64,000 bases of DNA from Balaenoptera acutorostrata (lineage: Eukaryota > Chordata > Mammalia > Artiodactyla > Balaenopteridae). A program made the translations under genes and the position numbers. The stretch covers positions 186,001 through 250,000 of the forward strand of contig NW_026645853.1 in assembly GCF_949987535.1 (NCBI RefSeq), written 5' to 3'. Shown piece after piece: positions 12,021 through 25,355 of this stretch. Numbering within the stretch: the stretch's first letter is position 1; every line of letters begins with the position of its first letter. The notes below the pieces were generated by a model that searched no databases, had not been told where the DNA came from, and saw only the letters and a list, made by a program, of their open reading frames with translations.

Positions 12021-14312
12021 CACAATGCACCATGACCCTTGTCATCACAATGCTCCAGAATTCTTGTCATCACAATGTTCCATGACCGTGTCATCACAAT
12101 GCTCCATGGCCCTTGTCATCACAATGCTCTAGAATTCTTGTCATCACAATGTTCCATGACCGTGTCATCACAAGGCTCCATGGCACTTGTCATCACAATG
12201 CTCCAGAATTCTGGTCATCACAATGTCCCATGACCATGTCATCACAATGCTCCATGGCCCTTGTCATCACAATTCTCCAGAATTCTTGTCATCACGATGT
12301 TCCATGACCGTGTCATCACAATGCTCCATAATTCTTGTCATCACAATGTTCCATGACCGTGTCATCACAATGCTACATGACCCTGGTCATCACAGTTCTC
12401 CATGACCTTTGTCATCACAATGCTCTATATAGTTTTTCATGACAATTCTAAATGACCACTTTAATCACTTTGCTTGCTGACCATTTTCATCACATTTCTC
12501 TATTGTCATTACAATTCCCCATGACCCCTTTCTTCACAATGCTCCATGATTCCTGTCATCACAATGCTCAATGGCTTTTGTTATCACAATGCCCCAGGAC
12601 CAGTTTCATCACATTACTCCATCTCCCTTGTCATCACGGTGCACAATGAAAAGTTTCATTACAATTCTCCATGACACATGTCATCACAATGCTCCAGAAT
12701 TCTTGTCATCACAATGTTCCATGACCATGTCATCACAATTCTCCATGGCCCTTGTCATCACAATGCTCCAGAATTCTTGTCATCACAATGTTCCATGACT
12801 GTGTCATCACAATGCTCCATGGCCCTTGTCATCACAATGCTCCAGAATTCTTTTCATCACAATGTTCCATGACCGTGTCATCACAATGCTCCATGGCCCT
12901 TGTCATCATAATGCTCCAGAATTCTTGACATCACAATGTTCCATGACCGTGTCATCACAATGCTCCATAATTCTTGTCATCACAATGTTCCATGAGCGTG
13001 TCATCACAATGCTCCAGAATTCTTGTCATCACAATGTTCCATGACCATGTCATCACAATGCTCCATGGCCCTTGTCATCACAATGCTCCAGAATTCTTGT
13101 CATCACAATGTTCTATGACCGTGTCATCACAATGCTCCATAATTATTGTCATCACAATGTTCCATGACTGTGTCATCACAATGCTACATGACCCTGGCCA
13201 TCACAGTTCTCCATGACCTTTGTCATCACAATGCTCTATGTAGTTTTTCATGACAATTCTAAATGACCACTTTAATCACTTTGCTTGCTGACCATTTTCA
13301 TCACATTTCTCTATTGTCATTACAATTTCCCATGACTCCTTTCTTCACAATGCTCGATGATGCCTGTCAGCACAATGCTCAATGGCTTTTGTTATCACAA
13401 TGCTCCAGGACCACTTTCATCACAATACTCCATCCCCCTTGTCATCACGGTGCACAATGAAACCTCTCATTACAATGTTCCATGACCTTGTCATCACAAT
13501 GCTCCATGGACCTTGTCATCACAATGCTCCAGAATTCTTGTCATCACAATGTTCGATGACCGTGTCATCACAATGCTACATGACCCTGGTCATCACAGTT
13601 CTCCATGACCTTTGTCATCACAATGCTCTATACAGTTTTTCATGACAATTGTAAATGACCACTTTAATCACTTTGCTTGCTGACAATTTTCATCACATTT
13701 CTCTATTTTCATTACAATTTCCCATGACCTCTTTCTTCACAATGCTCCATGATGCCTGTCATCACAATGCTCAATGGCTTTTGTTATCACAATGCTCCAG
13801 GACCAGTTTCATCACAATACTCCATCCCCCTTGTCATCACGGTGCACAATGAAACCTCTCATTACAATGCTCCATGATTCTTGTCATCACAATGTTCCAT
13901 GGCCCTTGTCATCACAATGCTCCAGAATTCTTGTCATCACAATGTTCCATGACCGTGTCATCAGAATGCTCCATGGCCCTTGTCATCACAATGCTCCAGA
14001 ATTCTTCTCATCACAATGTTCCATGACCGTGTCATCACAATGATCCATGGCCCTTGTCATTACAATGCTCCAGAATTCTTGTCATCACAATGTTCCATGA
14101 CCGTGTCATCACAATGCTCCATGGCCCTTGTCATCACAATGCGCCAGAATTCTTGTCATCACATTGTTCCATGACCGTGTCATCACAATGCTCCATGGCC
14201 CTTGTCATCACAGTGCTCCATTATTCTTGTCATCACAATGTTCCATGACCGTTTCATCACCATGCTACATGACACTGGTCATCACAGTTCTCCATGACCT
14301 TTGCCATCACAA

Positions 14313-14556
14313 TGCTCTATATAGTTTTTAATGACAATTCTAAATGACCACTTTAATCACTTTGCTTGCTGACCATTTTCATCACATTTCTCTATTGTCA
14401 TTACAATTCCCCATGACCCCTTTCTTCACAATGCTCCATGATGCCTGTCATCACAATGCTCAATGGCTTTTGTTATCACAATGCTCCAGGACCAGTTTCA
14501 TCACAATACTCCATCCCCCTTGTCATCACGGTGCACAATGAAACCTCTCATTACAA
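14313..14556 (+). repeat. HOR head module (reference example, about 244 bp)
   Basis: This example represents the conserved head that opens each higher-order unit. It holds ten diverged monomers in fixed order: TGCTCTATATAG..., TTCTAAATGACC..., TGCTTGCTGACC..., a truncated 19-bp monomer (TTCTCTATTGTCATTACAA, 14388-14406), TTCCCCATGACC..., TGCTCCATGATG..., TGCTCAATGGCT..., TGCTCCAGGACC..., TACTCCATCCCC..., and TGCACAATGAAA.... The other nine are 25 bp. The truncated monomer recurs at the same place in essentially every head, so it predates the spread of the HOR. The head is preceded by a two-monomer tail (TGCTACATGACC..., TTCTCCATGACC...). I count 90 heads in the window. Confidence 0.92.
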
Positions 14557-17159
14557 TGCTCCATGATTCTTGTCATCACAATGCTCCATGGCCCTTGTCA
14601 TCACAATGCTCCAGAATTCTTGTCATTACAATGTTCCATGACCGTGTCATCACAATGCTCCATGGCCCTTGTCATCACAATGCTCCAGAATTCTTGTCAT
14701 TACAATGTTCCATGACCGTGTCATCACAATGCTCCATGGCCCTTGTCATCACAATGCTCCAGAATTCTTGTCATCACAATGTTCCATGACCGTGTCATCA
14801 CAATGCTCCATAATTCTTGTCATCACAATGTTCCATGACCGTGTCAGCACAATGCTACATGACCCTGGTCGTCACAGTTCTCCATGATCTTTGTCATCAC
14901 AATGCTCTATATAGTTTTTCATGACAATTCTAAATGACCACTTTAATCACTTTGCTTGCTGACCATTTTCATCATATTTATCTATTGTCATTACAATTCC
15001 CCATGACCCCTTTCTTCACAATGCTCCATGATGCCTGTCATCACAATGCTCAATGTTTTTTGTTATCACAATGCTCCGGGACCAGTTTCATCACAATACT
15101 CCATCACCCTTGTCATCACGGTGCACAATGAAAAGTTTCATTACAATGCTCCATGACACATGTCATCACAATGCTCCAGAATTCTTGTCATCACAATGTT
15201 CCATGACCATGTCATCAGAATTATCCATGGCCCTTGTCATCACAATGCTCCAGAATTCTTGTCATCACAATGTTCCATGACCGTGTCATCACAATGTTCC
15301 ATGGCCCTTGTCATCACAATGCTCCAGAATTCTTCTCATCACATTGTTCCATGACCGTGTCATCACAATGCTCCATGGCCCTTGTCATCACAGTGCTCCA
15401 TAATTCTTGTCATCACAATGTTCCATGACCGTGTCATCACCATGCTACATGACCCTGGTCATCACAGTTCTCCATGACCTTTGCCATCACAATGCTCTAT
15501 ATAGTTTTTAATGACAATTCTAAATGACCACTTTAATCACTTTGCTTGCTGACCATTTTCATCACATTTCTCTATTGTCATTACAATTCCCCATGACCCC
15601 TTTCTTCACAATGCTCCATGATGCCTGTCATCACAATGCTCAATGGCTTTTGTTATCACAATGCTCCAGGACCAGTTTCATCACAATACTCCATCCCCCT
15701 TGTCATCACGGTGCACAATGAAACCTCTCATTACAATGCTCCATGATTCTTGTCATCACAATGCTCCATGGCCCTTGTCATCACAATGCTCCAGAATTCT
15801 TGTCATTACAATGTTCAATGACCGTGTCATCACAATGCTCCATGGCCCTTGTCATCACAATGTTCCATGACCGTGTCATCACCATGCTACATGACCCTGG
15901 TCATCACAGTTCTCCATGACCTTTGCCATCACAATGCTCTATATAGTTTTTCATGACAATTCTAAATGACCACTTTAATCACTTTGCTTGCTGACCATTT
16001 TCATCACATTTCTCTATTGTCATTACAATTTCCCATGACACCTTTCTTCACAATGCTCCATGATGCCTGTCATCACAATGCTCAATGGCTTTTGTTATCA
16101 CAATGCTCCAGGACCAGTTTCATCACAATACTCCATCCCCCTTGTCATCACGGTGCACAATGAAACCTCTCATTACAATGCTCCATGATTCTTGTCATCA
16201 CAATGCTCCATGGCCCTTGTCTTCACAATGCTCCAGAATTCTTGTCATCACCATGTTCCATAACCATGTCTTCACAATTCTCCATGGCCCTTGTCATCAC
16301 AATGCTCCAGAATTCTTGTCATCACAATGTTCCATGACCGTGTCATCACAATGCTCCCTGGCCCTTGTCATCACAATGCTCTAGATTGCTTGTCATCACA
16401 AAGTTCCATGACCGTGTCATCACAATGCACCATGGCCCTTGTCCTCACAATGCTCCAGAGTTCGTGTCATCACAATGTTCCATGACCGTGTCATCACAAT
16501 GCTCCATGGCCCTTGTCATCACAATGCTCCAGAATTCTTGTCATTACAATGTTCCATGACCGTGTCATCACAATGCTCCATGGCCCTTGTCATCACAATG
16601 CTCCAGAATTCTTGTCATCACAATGATCGATGACCATGTCATCACAATGCTCCATGGCCCTTGTCATCACAATGCGCCAGAATTCTTGTCATCACATTGT
16701 TCCATGACCGTGTCATCACAATGCTCCATGGCCCTTGTCATCACAGTGCTCCATTATTCTTGTCATCACAATGTTCCATGACCGTTTCATCACCATGCTA
16801 CATGACACTGGTCATCACAGTTCTCCATGACCTTTGCCATCACAATGCTCTATATAGTTTTTAATGACAATTCTAAATGACCACTTTAATCACTTTGCTT
16901 GCTGACCATTTTCATCACATTTCTCTATTGTCATTACAATTCCCCATGACCCCTTTCTTCACAATGCTCCATGATGCCTGTCATCACATTGCTCAATGGC
17001 TTTTGTTATCACAATGCTCCAGGACAAGTTTCATCACAATACTCCATCCCCCTTGTCATCACGGTGCACAATGAAACCTCTCATTACAATGCTCCATGAT
17101 TCTTGTCATCACAATGCTCCATGGCCCTTGTCATCACAATGCTCCAGAATTCTTGTCAT

Positions 17160-19612
17160 TACAATGTTCCATGACCGTGTCATCACAATGCTCCATGGCC
17201 CTTGTCATCACAATGCTCCAGAATTCTTGTCATCACAATGATCGATGACCATGTCATCACAATGCTCCATGGCCCTTGTCATCACAATGCACCAGAATTC
17301 TTGTCATCACATTGTTCCATGACCGTGTCATCACAATGCTCCATGGCCCTTGTCATCACAATGCTCCATAATTCTTGTCATCACAATGTTCCATGACCGT
17401 GTCATCACCATGCTACATGACCCTGGTCATCACAGTTCTCCATGACCTTTGCCATTACAATGCTCTATATAGTTTTTAATGACAATTCTAAATGACCACT
17501 TTAATCACTTTGCTTGCTGACCATTTTCATCACATTTCTCTATTTTCATTACAATTTCCCATGACCTCTTTCTTCACAATGCTCCATGATGCCTGTCATC
17601 ACAATGCTCAATGGCTTTTGTTATCACAATGCTCCAGGACCAGTTTCATCACAATACTCCATCCCCATTGTCATCACGGTGCACAATGAAACCTCTCATT
17701 ACAATGCTCCATGACACTTGTCATCACAATGCTCCATGGCCCTTGTCATCACAATGCTCCAGATTGCTTGTCATCACAAAGTTCCATGACCGTGTCATCA
17801 CAATGCTCCATGGCCCTTGTCATCACAATGCTCCAGAATTCTTGTCATTACAATGTTCCATGACCGTGTCATCACAATGCTCCATGGCCCTTGTCAGCAC
17901 AATGCTCCAGAATTCTTGTCATCACCATGTTCCATGACCATGTCATCACAATTCTCCATGGCCCTTGTCATCACAATGCTCCAGATTGCTTTTCATCACA
18001 AAGATCCCTGACCGTGTCATCACAATGCTCCATGACCATGGTCATCACAATGCTCCAGATTGCTGGTCATCACAAAGTTCCATGACCGTGTCATCACAAT
18101 GCACCATGACCCTTGTCATCACAATGCTCCAGAATTCTTGTCATCACAATGTTCCATGACCGTGTCATCACAATGCTCCATGGCCCTTGTCATCACAATT
18201 CTCTAGAATTCTTGTCATCACAATGTTCCATGACCGTGTCATCACAAGGCTCCATGGCACTTGTCATCACAATGCTCCAGAATTCTGGTCATCACAATGT
18301 CCCATGACCATGTCATCACAATGCTCCATGGCCCTTGTCATCACAATTCTCCAGAATTCTTGTCATCACGATGTTCCATGACCGTGTCATCACAATGCTC
18401 CATAATTCTTGTCATCACAATGTTCCATGACCGTGTCATCACAATGCTACATGACCCTGGTCATCACAGTTCTCCATGACCTTTGTCATCACAATGCTCT
18501 ATATAGTTTTTCATGACAATTCTAAATGACCACTTTAATCACTTTGCTTGCTGACCATTTTCATCACATTTCTCTATTGTCATTACAATTCCCCATGACC
18601 CCTTTCTTCACAATGCTCCATGATTCCTGTCATCACAATGCACAATGGCTTTTGTTATCACAATGCCCCAGGACCAGTTTCATCACATTACTCCATCTCC
18701 CTTGTCATCACGGTGCACAATGAAAAGTTTCATTACAATTCTCCATGACACATGTCATCACAATGCTCCAGAATTCTTGTCATCACAATGTTCCATGACC
18801 ATGTCATCACAATTCTCCATGGCCCTTGTCATCACAATGCTCCAGAATTCTTGTCATCACAATGTTCCATGACTGTGTCATCACAATGCTCCATGGCCCT
18901 TGTCATCACAATGCTCCAGAATTCTTTTCATCACAATGTTCCATGACCGTGTCATCACAATGCTCCATGGCCCTTGTCATCATAATGCTCCAGAATTCTT
19001 GACATCACAATGTTCCATGACCGTGTCATCACAATGCTCCATAATTCTTGTCATCACAATGTTCCATGAGCGTGTCATCACAATGCTCCAGAATTCTTGT
19101 CATCACAATGTTCCATGACCATGTCATCACAATGCTCCATGGCCCTTGTCATCACAATGCTCCAGAATTCTTGTCATCACAATGTTCTATGACCGTGTCA
19201 TCACAATGCTCCATAATTATTGTCATCACAATGTTCCATGACTGTGTCATCACAATGCTACATGACCCTGGCCATCACAGTTCTCCATGACCTTTGTCAT
19301 CACAATGCTCTATGTAGTTTTTCATGGCAATTCTAAATGACCACTTTAATCACTTTGCTTGCTGACCATTTTCATCACATTTCTCTATTGTCATTACAAT
19401 TTCCCATGACTCCTTTCTTCACAATGCTCGATGATGCCTGTCAGCACAATGCTCAATGGCTTTTGTTATCACAATGCTCCAGGACCACTTTCATCACAAT
19501 ACTCCATCCCCCTTGTCATCACGGTGCACAATGAAACCTCTCATTACAATGTTCCATGACCTTGTCATCACAATGCTCCATGGACCTTGTCATCACAATG
19601 CTCCAGAATTCT
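17160..19612 (+). repeat. 2459-bp tandem duplication, copy 1
   Basis: HOR lengths 1034, 811, 614 repeat as 1034, 811, 614 at a shift of 2459 (17461 to 19920, 18495 to 20954, 19306 to 21765). Both copies carry TGCACAATGG in a head (18651 and 21110) where the older copy at about 12577 has TGCTCAATGG, so that change came before this duplication and after the 6074-bp one. Private changes in this copy are CAATTCTCTAG (18199 against CAATGCTCTAG) and TTCATGGCAATTC (19327). The exact start is ambiguous within repeated trimers. Confidence 0.88.
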
Positions 19613-22260
19613 TGTCATTACAATGTTCCATGACCGTGTCATCACAATGCTCCATGGCCCTTGTCATCACAATGCTCCAGAATTCTTGTCATCACAATGA
19701 TCGATGACCATGTCATCACAATGCTCCATGGCCCTTGTCATCACAATGCACCAGAATTCTTGTCATCACATTGTTCCATGACCGTGTCATCACAATGCTC
19801 CATGGCCCTTGTCATCACAATGCTCCATAATTCTTGTCATCACAATGTTCCATGACCGTGTCATCACCATGCTACATGACCCTGGTCATCACAGTTCTCC
19901 ATGACCTTTGCCATTACAATGCTCTATATAGTTTTTAATGACAATTCTAAATGACCACTTTAATCACTTTGCTTGCTGACCATTTTCATCACATTTCTCT
20001 ATTTTCATTACAATTTCCCATGACCTCTTTCTTCACAATGCTCCATGATGCCTGTCATCACAATGCTCAATGGCTTTTGTTATCACAATGCTCCAGGACC
20101 AGTTTCATCACAATACTCCATCCCCATTGTCATCACGGTGCACAATGAAACCTCTCATTACAATGCTCCATGACACTTGTCATCACAATGCTCCATGGCC
20201 CTTGTCATCACAATGCTCCAGATTGCTTGTCATCACAAAGTTCCATGACCGTGTCATCACAATGCTCCATGGCCCTTGTCATCACAATGCTCCAGAATTC
20301 TTGTCATTACAATGTTCCATGACCGTGTCATCACAATGCTCCATGGCCCTTGTCAGCACAATGCTCCAGAATTCTTGTCATCACCATGTTCCATGACCAT
20401 GTCATCACAATTCTCCATGGCCCTTGTCATCACAATGCTCCAGATTGCTTTTCATCACAAAGATCCCTGACCGTGTCATCACAATGCTCCATGACCATGG
20501 TCATCACAATGCTCCAGATTGCTGGTCATCACAAAGTTCCATGACCGTGTCATCACAATGCACCATGACCCTTGTCATCACAATGCTCCAGAATTCTTGT
20601 CATCACAATGTTCCATGACCGTGTCATCACAATGCTCCATGGCCCTTGTCATCACAATGCTCTAGAATTCTTGTCATCACAATGTTCCATGACCGTGTCA
20701 TCACAAGGCTCCATGGCACTTGTCATCACAATGCTCCAGAATTCTGGTCATCACAATGTCCCATGACCATGTCATCACAATGCTCCATGGCCCTTGTCAT
20801 CACAATTCTCCAGAATTCTTGTCATCACGATGTTCCATGACCGTGTCATCACAATGCTCCATAATTCTTGTCATCACAATGTTCCATGACCGTGTCATCA
20901 CAATGCTACATGACCCTGGTCATCACAGTTCTCCATGACCTTTGTCATCACAATGCTCTATATAGTTTTTCATGACAATTCTAAATGACCACTTTAATCA
21001 CTTTGCTTGCTGACCATTTTCATCACATTTCTCTATTGTCATTACAATTCCCCATGACCCCTTTCTTCACAATGCTCCATGATTCCTGTCATCACAATGC
21101 ACAATGGCTTTTGTTATCACAATGCCCCAGGACCAGTTTCATCACATTACTCCATCTCCCTTGTCATCACGGTGCACAATGAAAAGTTTCATTACAATTC
21201 TCCATGACACATGTCATCACAATGCTCCAGAATTCTTGTCATCACAATGTTCCATGACCATGTCATCACAATTCTCCATGGCCCTTGTCATCACAATGCT
21301 CCAGAATTCTTGTCATCACAATGTTCCATGACTGTGTCATCACAATGCTCCATGGCCCTTGTCATCACAATGCTCCAGAATTCTTTTCATCACAATGTTC
21401 CATGACCGTGTCATCACAATGCTCCATGGCCCTTGTCATCATAATGCTCCAGAATTCTTGACATCACAATGTTCCATGACCGTGTCATCACAATGCTCCA
21501 TAATTCTTGTCATCACAATGTTCCATGAGCGTGTCATCACAATGCTCCAGAATTCTTGTCATCACAATGTTCCATGACCATGTCATCACAATGCTCCATG
21601 GCCCTTGTCATCACAATGCTCCAGAATTCTTGTCATCACAATGTTCTATGACCGTGTCATCACAATGCTCCATAATTATTGTCATCACAATGTTCCATGA
21701 CTGTGTCATCACAATGCTACATGACCCTGGCCATCACAGTTCTCCATGACCTTTGTCATCACAATGCTCTATGTAGTTTTTCATGACAATTCTAAATGAC
21801 CACTTTAATCACTTTGCTTGCTGACCATTTTCATCACATTTCTCTATTGTCATTACAATTTCCCATGACTCCTTTCTTCACAATGCTCGATGATGCCTGT
21901 CAGCACAATGCTCAATGGCTTTTGTTATCACAATGCTCCAGGACCACTTTCATCACAATACTCCATCCCCCTTGTCATCACGGTGCACAATGAAACCTCT
22001 CATTACAATGTTCCATGACCTTGTCATCACAATGCTCCATGGACCTTGTCATCACAATGCTCCAGAATTCTTGTCATTACAATGTTCCATGACCGTGTCA
22101 TCACAATGCTCCATGGCCCTTGTCATCACAATGCTCCAGAATTCTTGTCATCACAATGATCGATGACCATGTCATCACAATGCTCCATGGCCCTTGTCAT
22201 CACAATGCACCAGAATTCTTGTCATCACATTGTTCCATGACCGTGTCATCACAATGCTCC
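19613..22260 (+). repeat. 2459-bp tandem duplication, copy 2 plus a partial third copy
   Basis: Copy 2 covers about 19.61-22.07 kb. The variant block GATCGATGACC...GCACCAG that stands at 17239 and 19698 occurs a third time at 22157, 2459 bp further on. After about 22.26 kb the sequence changes to the spacer of the 392-bp unit type (CATGGACCTTG, TTCGATGACC). The unit 21765-22378 is therefore 614 bp long like 19306-19919 but has a different right end, a mark of crossover within it. Confidence 0.85.
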
Positions 22261-24370
22261 ATGGACCTTGTCATCACAATGCTCCAGAATTCTTGTCATC
22301 ACAATGTTCGATGACCGTGTCATCACAATGCTACATGACCCTGGTCATCACAGTTCTCCATGACCTTTGTCATCACAATGCTCTATACTGTTTTTCATGA
22401 CAATTGTAAATGACCACTTTAATCACTTTGCTTGCTGACAATTTTCATCACATTTCTCTATTTTCATTACAATTTCCCATGACCTCTTTCTTCACAATGC
22501 TCCATGATGCCTGTCATCACAATGCTCAATGGCTTTTGTTATCACAATGCTCCAGGACCAGTTTCATCACAATACTCCATCCCCCTTGTCATCACGGTGC
22601 ACAATGAAACCTCTCATTACAATGCTCCATGATTCTTGTCATCACAATGCTCCATGGCCCTTGTCATCACAATGCTCCAGAATTCTTGTCATCACAATGT
22701 TCCATGACCGTGTCATCAGAATGCTCCATGGCCCTTGTCATCACAATGCTCCAGAATTCTTCTCATCACAATGTTCCATGACCGTGTCAACACAATGATC
22801 CATGGCCCTTGTCATTACAATGCTCCAGAATTCTTGTCATCACAATGTTCCATGACCGTGTCATCACAATGCTCCATGGCCCTTGTCATCACAATGCGCC
22901 AGAATTCTTGTCATCACATTGTTCCATGACCGTGTCATCACAATGCTCCATGGCCCTTGTCATCACAGTGCTCCATTATTCTTGTCATCACAATGTTCCA
23001 TGACCGTTTCATCACCATGCTACATGACACTGGTCATCACAGTTCTCCATGACCTTTGCCATCACAATGCTCTATATAGTTTTTAATGACAATTCTAAAT
23101 GACCACTTTAATCACTTTGCTTGCTGACCATTTTCATCACATTTCTCTATTGTCATTACAATTCCCCATGACCCCTTTCTTCACAATGCTCCATGATGCC
23201 TGTCATCACAATGCTCAATGGCTTTTGTTATCACAATGCTCCAGGACCAGTTTCATCACAATACTCCATCCCCCTTGTCATCACGGTGCACAATGAAACC
23301 TCTCATTACAATGCTCCATGATTCTTGTCATCACAATGCTCCATGGCCCTTGTCATCACAATGCTCCAGAATTCTTGTCATTACAATGTTCCATGACCGT
23401 GTCATCACAATGCTCCATGGCCCTTGTCATCACAATGCTCCAGAATTCTTGTCATTACAATGTTCCATGACCGTGTCATCACAATGCTCCATGGCCCTTG
23501 TCATCACAATGCTCCAGAATTCTTGTCATCACAATGTTCCATGACCGTGTCATCACAATGCTCCATAATTCTTGTCATCACAATGTTCCATGACCGTGTC
23601 AGCACAATGCTACATGACCCTGGTCGTCACAGTTCTCCATGATCTTTGTCATCACAATGCTCTATATAGTTTTTCATGACAATTCTAAATGACCACTTTA
23701 ATCACTTTGCTTGCTGACCATTTTCATCACATTTATCTATTGTCATTACAATTCCCCATGACCCCTTTCTTCACAATGCTCCATGATGCCTGTCATCACA
23801 ATGCTCAATGTTTTTTGTTATCACAATGCTCCGGGACCAGTTTCATCACAATACTCCATCACCCTTGTCATCACGGTGCACAATGAAAAGTTTCATTACA
23901 ATGCTCCATGACACATGTCATCACAATGCTCCAGAATTCTTGTCATCACAATGTTCCATGACCATGTCATCAGAATTATCCATGGCCCTTGTCATCACAA
24001 TGCTCCAGAATTCTTGTCATCACAATGTTCCATGACCGTGTCATCACAATGTTCCATGGCCCTTGTCATCACAATGCTCCAGAATTCTTGTCATTACAAT
24101 GTTCCATGACCGTGTCATCACAATGCTCCATGGCCCTTGTCATCACAATGCTCCAGAATTCTTGTCATCACAATGATCGATGACCATGTCATCACAATGC
24201 TCCATGGCCCTTGTCATCACAATGCGCCAGAATTCTTCTCATCACATTGTTCCATGACCGTGTCATCACAATGCTCCATGGTCCTTGTCATCACAATGTT
24301 CCATGATCGTGTCATCACCATGCTACATGACCCTGGTCATCACAGTTCTCCATGACCTTTGCCATCACAA

Positions 24371-25355
24371 TGCTCTATATAGTTTTTCATGACAATTCTA
24401 AATGACCACTTTAATCACTTTGCTTGCTGACCATTTTCATCACATTTCTCTATTGTCATTACAATTTCCCATGACACCTTTCTTCACAATGCTCCATGAT
24501 GCCTGTCATCACAATGCTCAATGGCTTTTGTTATCACAATGCTCCAGGACCAGTTTCATCACAATACTCCATCCCCCTTGTCATCACGGTGCACAATGAA
24601 ACCTCTCATTACAATGCTCCATGATTCTTGTCATCACAATGCTCCATGGCCCTTGTCTTCACAATGCTCCAGAATTCTTGTCATCACCATGTTCCATGAC
24701 CATGTCTTCACAATTCTCCATGGCCCTTGTCATCACAATGCTCCAGAATTCTTGTCATCACAATGTTCCATGACCGTGTCATCACAATGCTCCATGGCCC
24801 TTGTCATCACAATGCTCTAGATTGCTTGTCATCACAAAGTTCCATGACCGTGTCATCACAATGCACCATGGCCCTTGTGCTCACAATGCTCCAGAGTTCT
24901 TGTCATCACAATGTTCCATGACCGTGTCATCACAATGCTCCATGGCCCTTGTCATCACAATGCTCCAGAATTCTTGTCATCACAATGTTCCATGACCGTG
25001 TCATCACAATGCTCCATGGCCCTTGTCATCACAATGCTCCAGAATTCTTGTCATTACAATGTTCCATGACCGTGTCATCACAATGCTCCATGGCCCTTGT
25101 CATCACAATGCTCCAGAATTCTTGTCATCACAATGATCGATGACCATGTCATCACAATGCTCCATGGCCCTTGTCATCACAATGCGCCAGAATTCTTGTC
25201 ATCACATTGTTCCATGACCGTGTCATCACAATGCTCCATGGCCCTTGTCATCACAATGCTCCATAATTCTTGTCATCACAATGTTCCATGACCGTGTCAT
25301 CACCATGCTACATGACCCTGGTCATCACAGTTCTCCATGACCTTTGCCATCACAA
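24371..25355 (+). repeat. 985-bp HOR unit type (first of seven)
   Basis: This unit type has 244 bp of head, a trimer run with marker monomers in fixed order (CATGTCTTCAC, TGCTCTAGATTGC, CCAGAGTTC, CTTGTCATTAC, GATCGATGACC, CACATTGTTCC) and the two-monomer tail. Similar units start at 29560 (984 bp), 30986, 37576, 45985, 51593 and 58600. The copies at 51593 and 58600 share the private head change CACATTTGTCTATTG. It is the most widely kept long unit in the window. Confidence 0.88.

Larger units (their letters stand above)
9250..15323 (+). repeat. 6074-bp tandem duplication, copy 1
   Basis: Heads at 9419, 9861, 10772, 11387, 12421, 13232, 13624, 14313 and 14903 give lengths 442, 911, 615, 1034, 811, 392, 689, 590 and 590. 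The first five intervals recur exactly from 15493 at a shift of 6074, and the interior agrees base by base apart from scattered changes. The junction with copy 2 lies near 15320, inside an A monomer: GAATTCTT is followed by CTCATCACATTG, the sequence that also follows position 9250. The copies are therefore directly abutting. Private changes here include GCGACAG (11215) and a CCATG for CCGTG change near 11716. Confidence 0.9.
15324..24075 (+). repeat. 6074-bp tandem duplication, copy 2, internally enlarged
   Basis: Copy 2 follows copy 1 at a shift of 6074 up to about 19.61 kb, then shows an internal 2459-bp duplication. From the head at 22379 the match to copy 1 resumes at a shift of 8755 (13624 to 22379, 14313 to 23068, 14903 to 23658) and ends near 24.075 kb, the point equivalent to the end of copy 1. 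The arithmetic closes: 6074 + 2459 + 222 = 8755, where 222 bp is three trimers added to the unit that is 392 bp in copy 1. Heads lie at 15493, 15935, 16846, 17461, 18495, 19306, 19920, 20954, 21765, 22379, 23068 and 23658. Confidence 0.9.

Noticed and set aside
14313..14340. TATA-box-like CTATATAG followed by T5 at each HOR head
   Set aside because: The motif varies freely among heads (CTATGTAG, CTATACAG, CTTTATAG, CTAAGTAG), there is no gene downstream, and T5 is part of the monomer. No evidence for a promoter.
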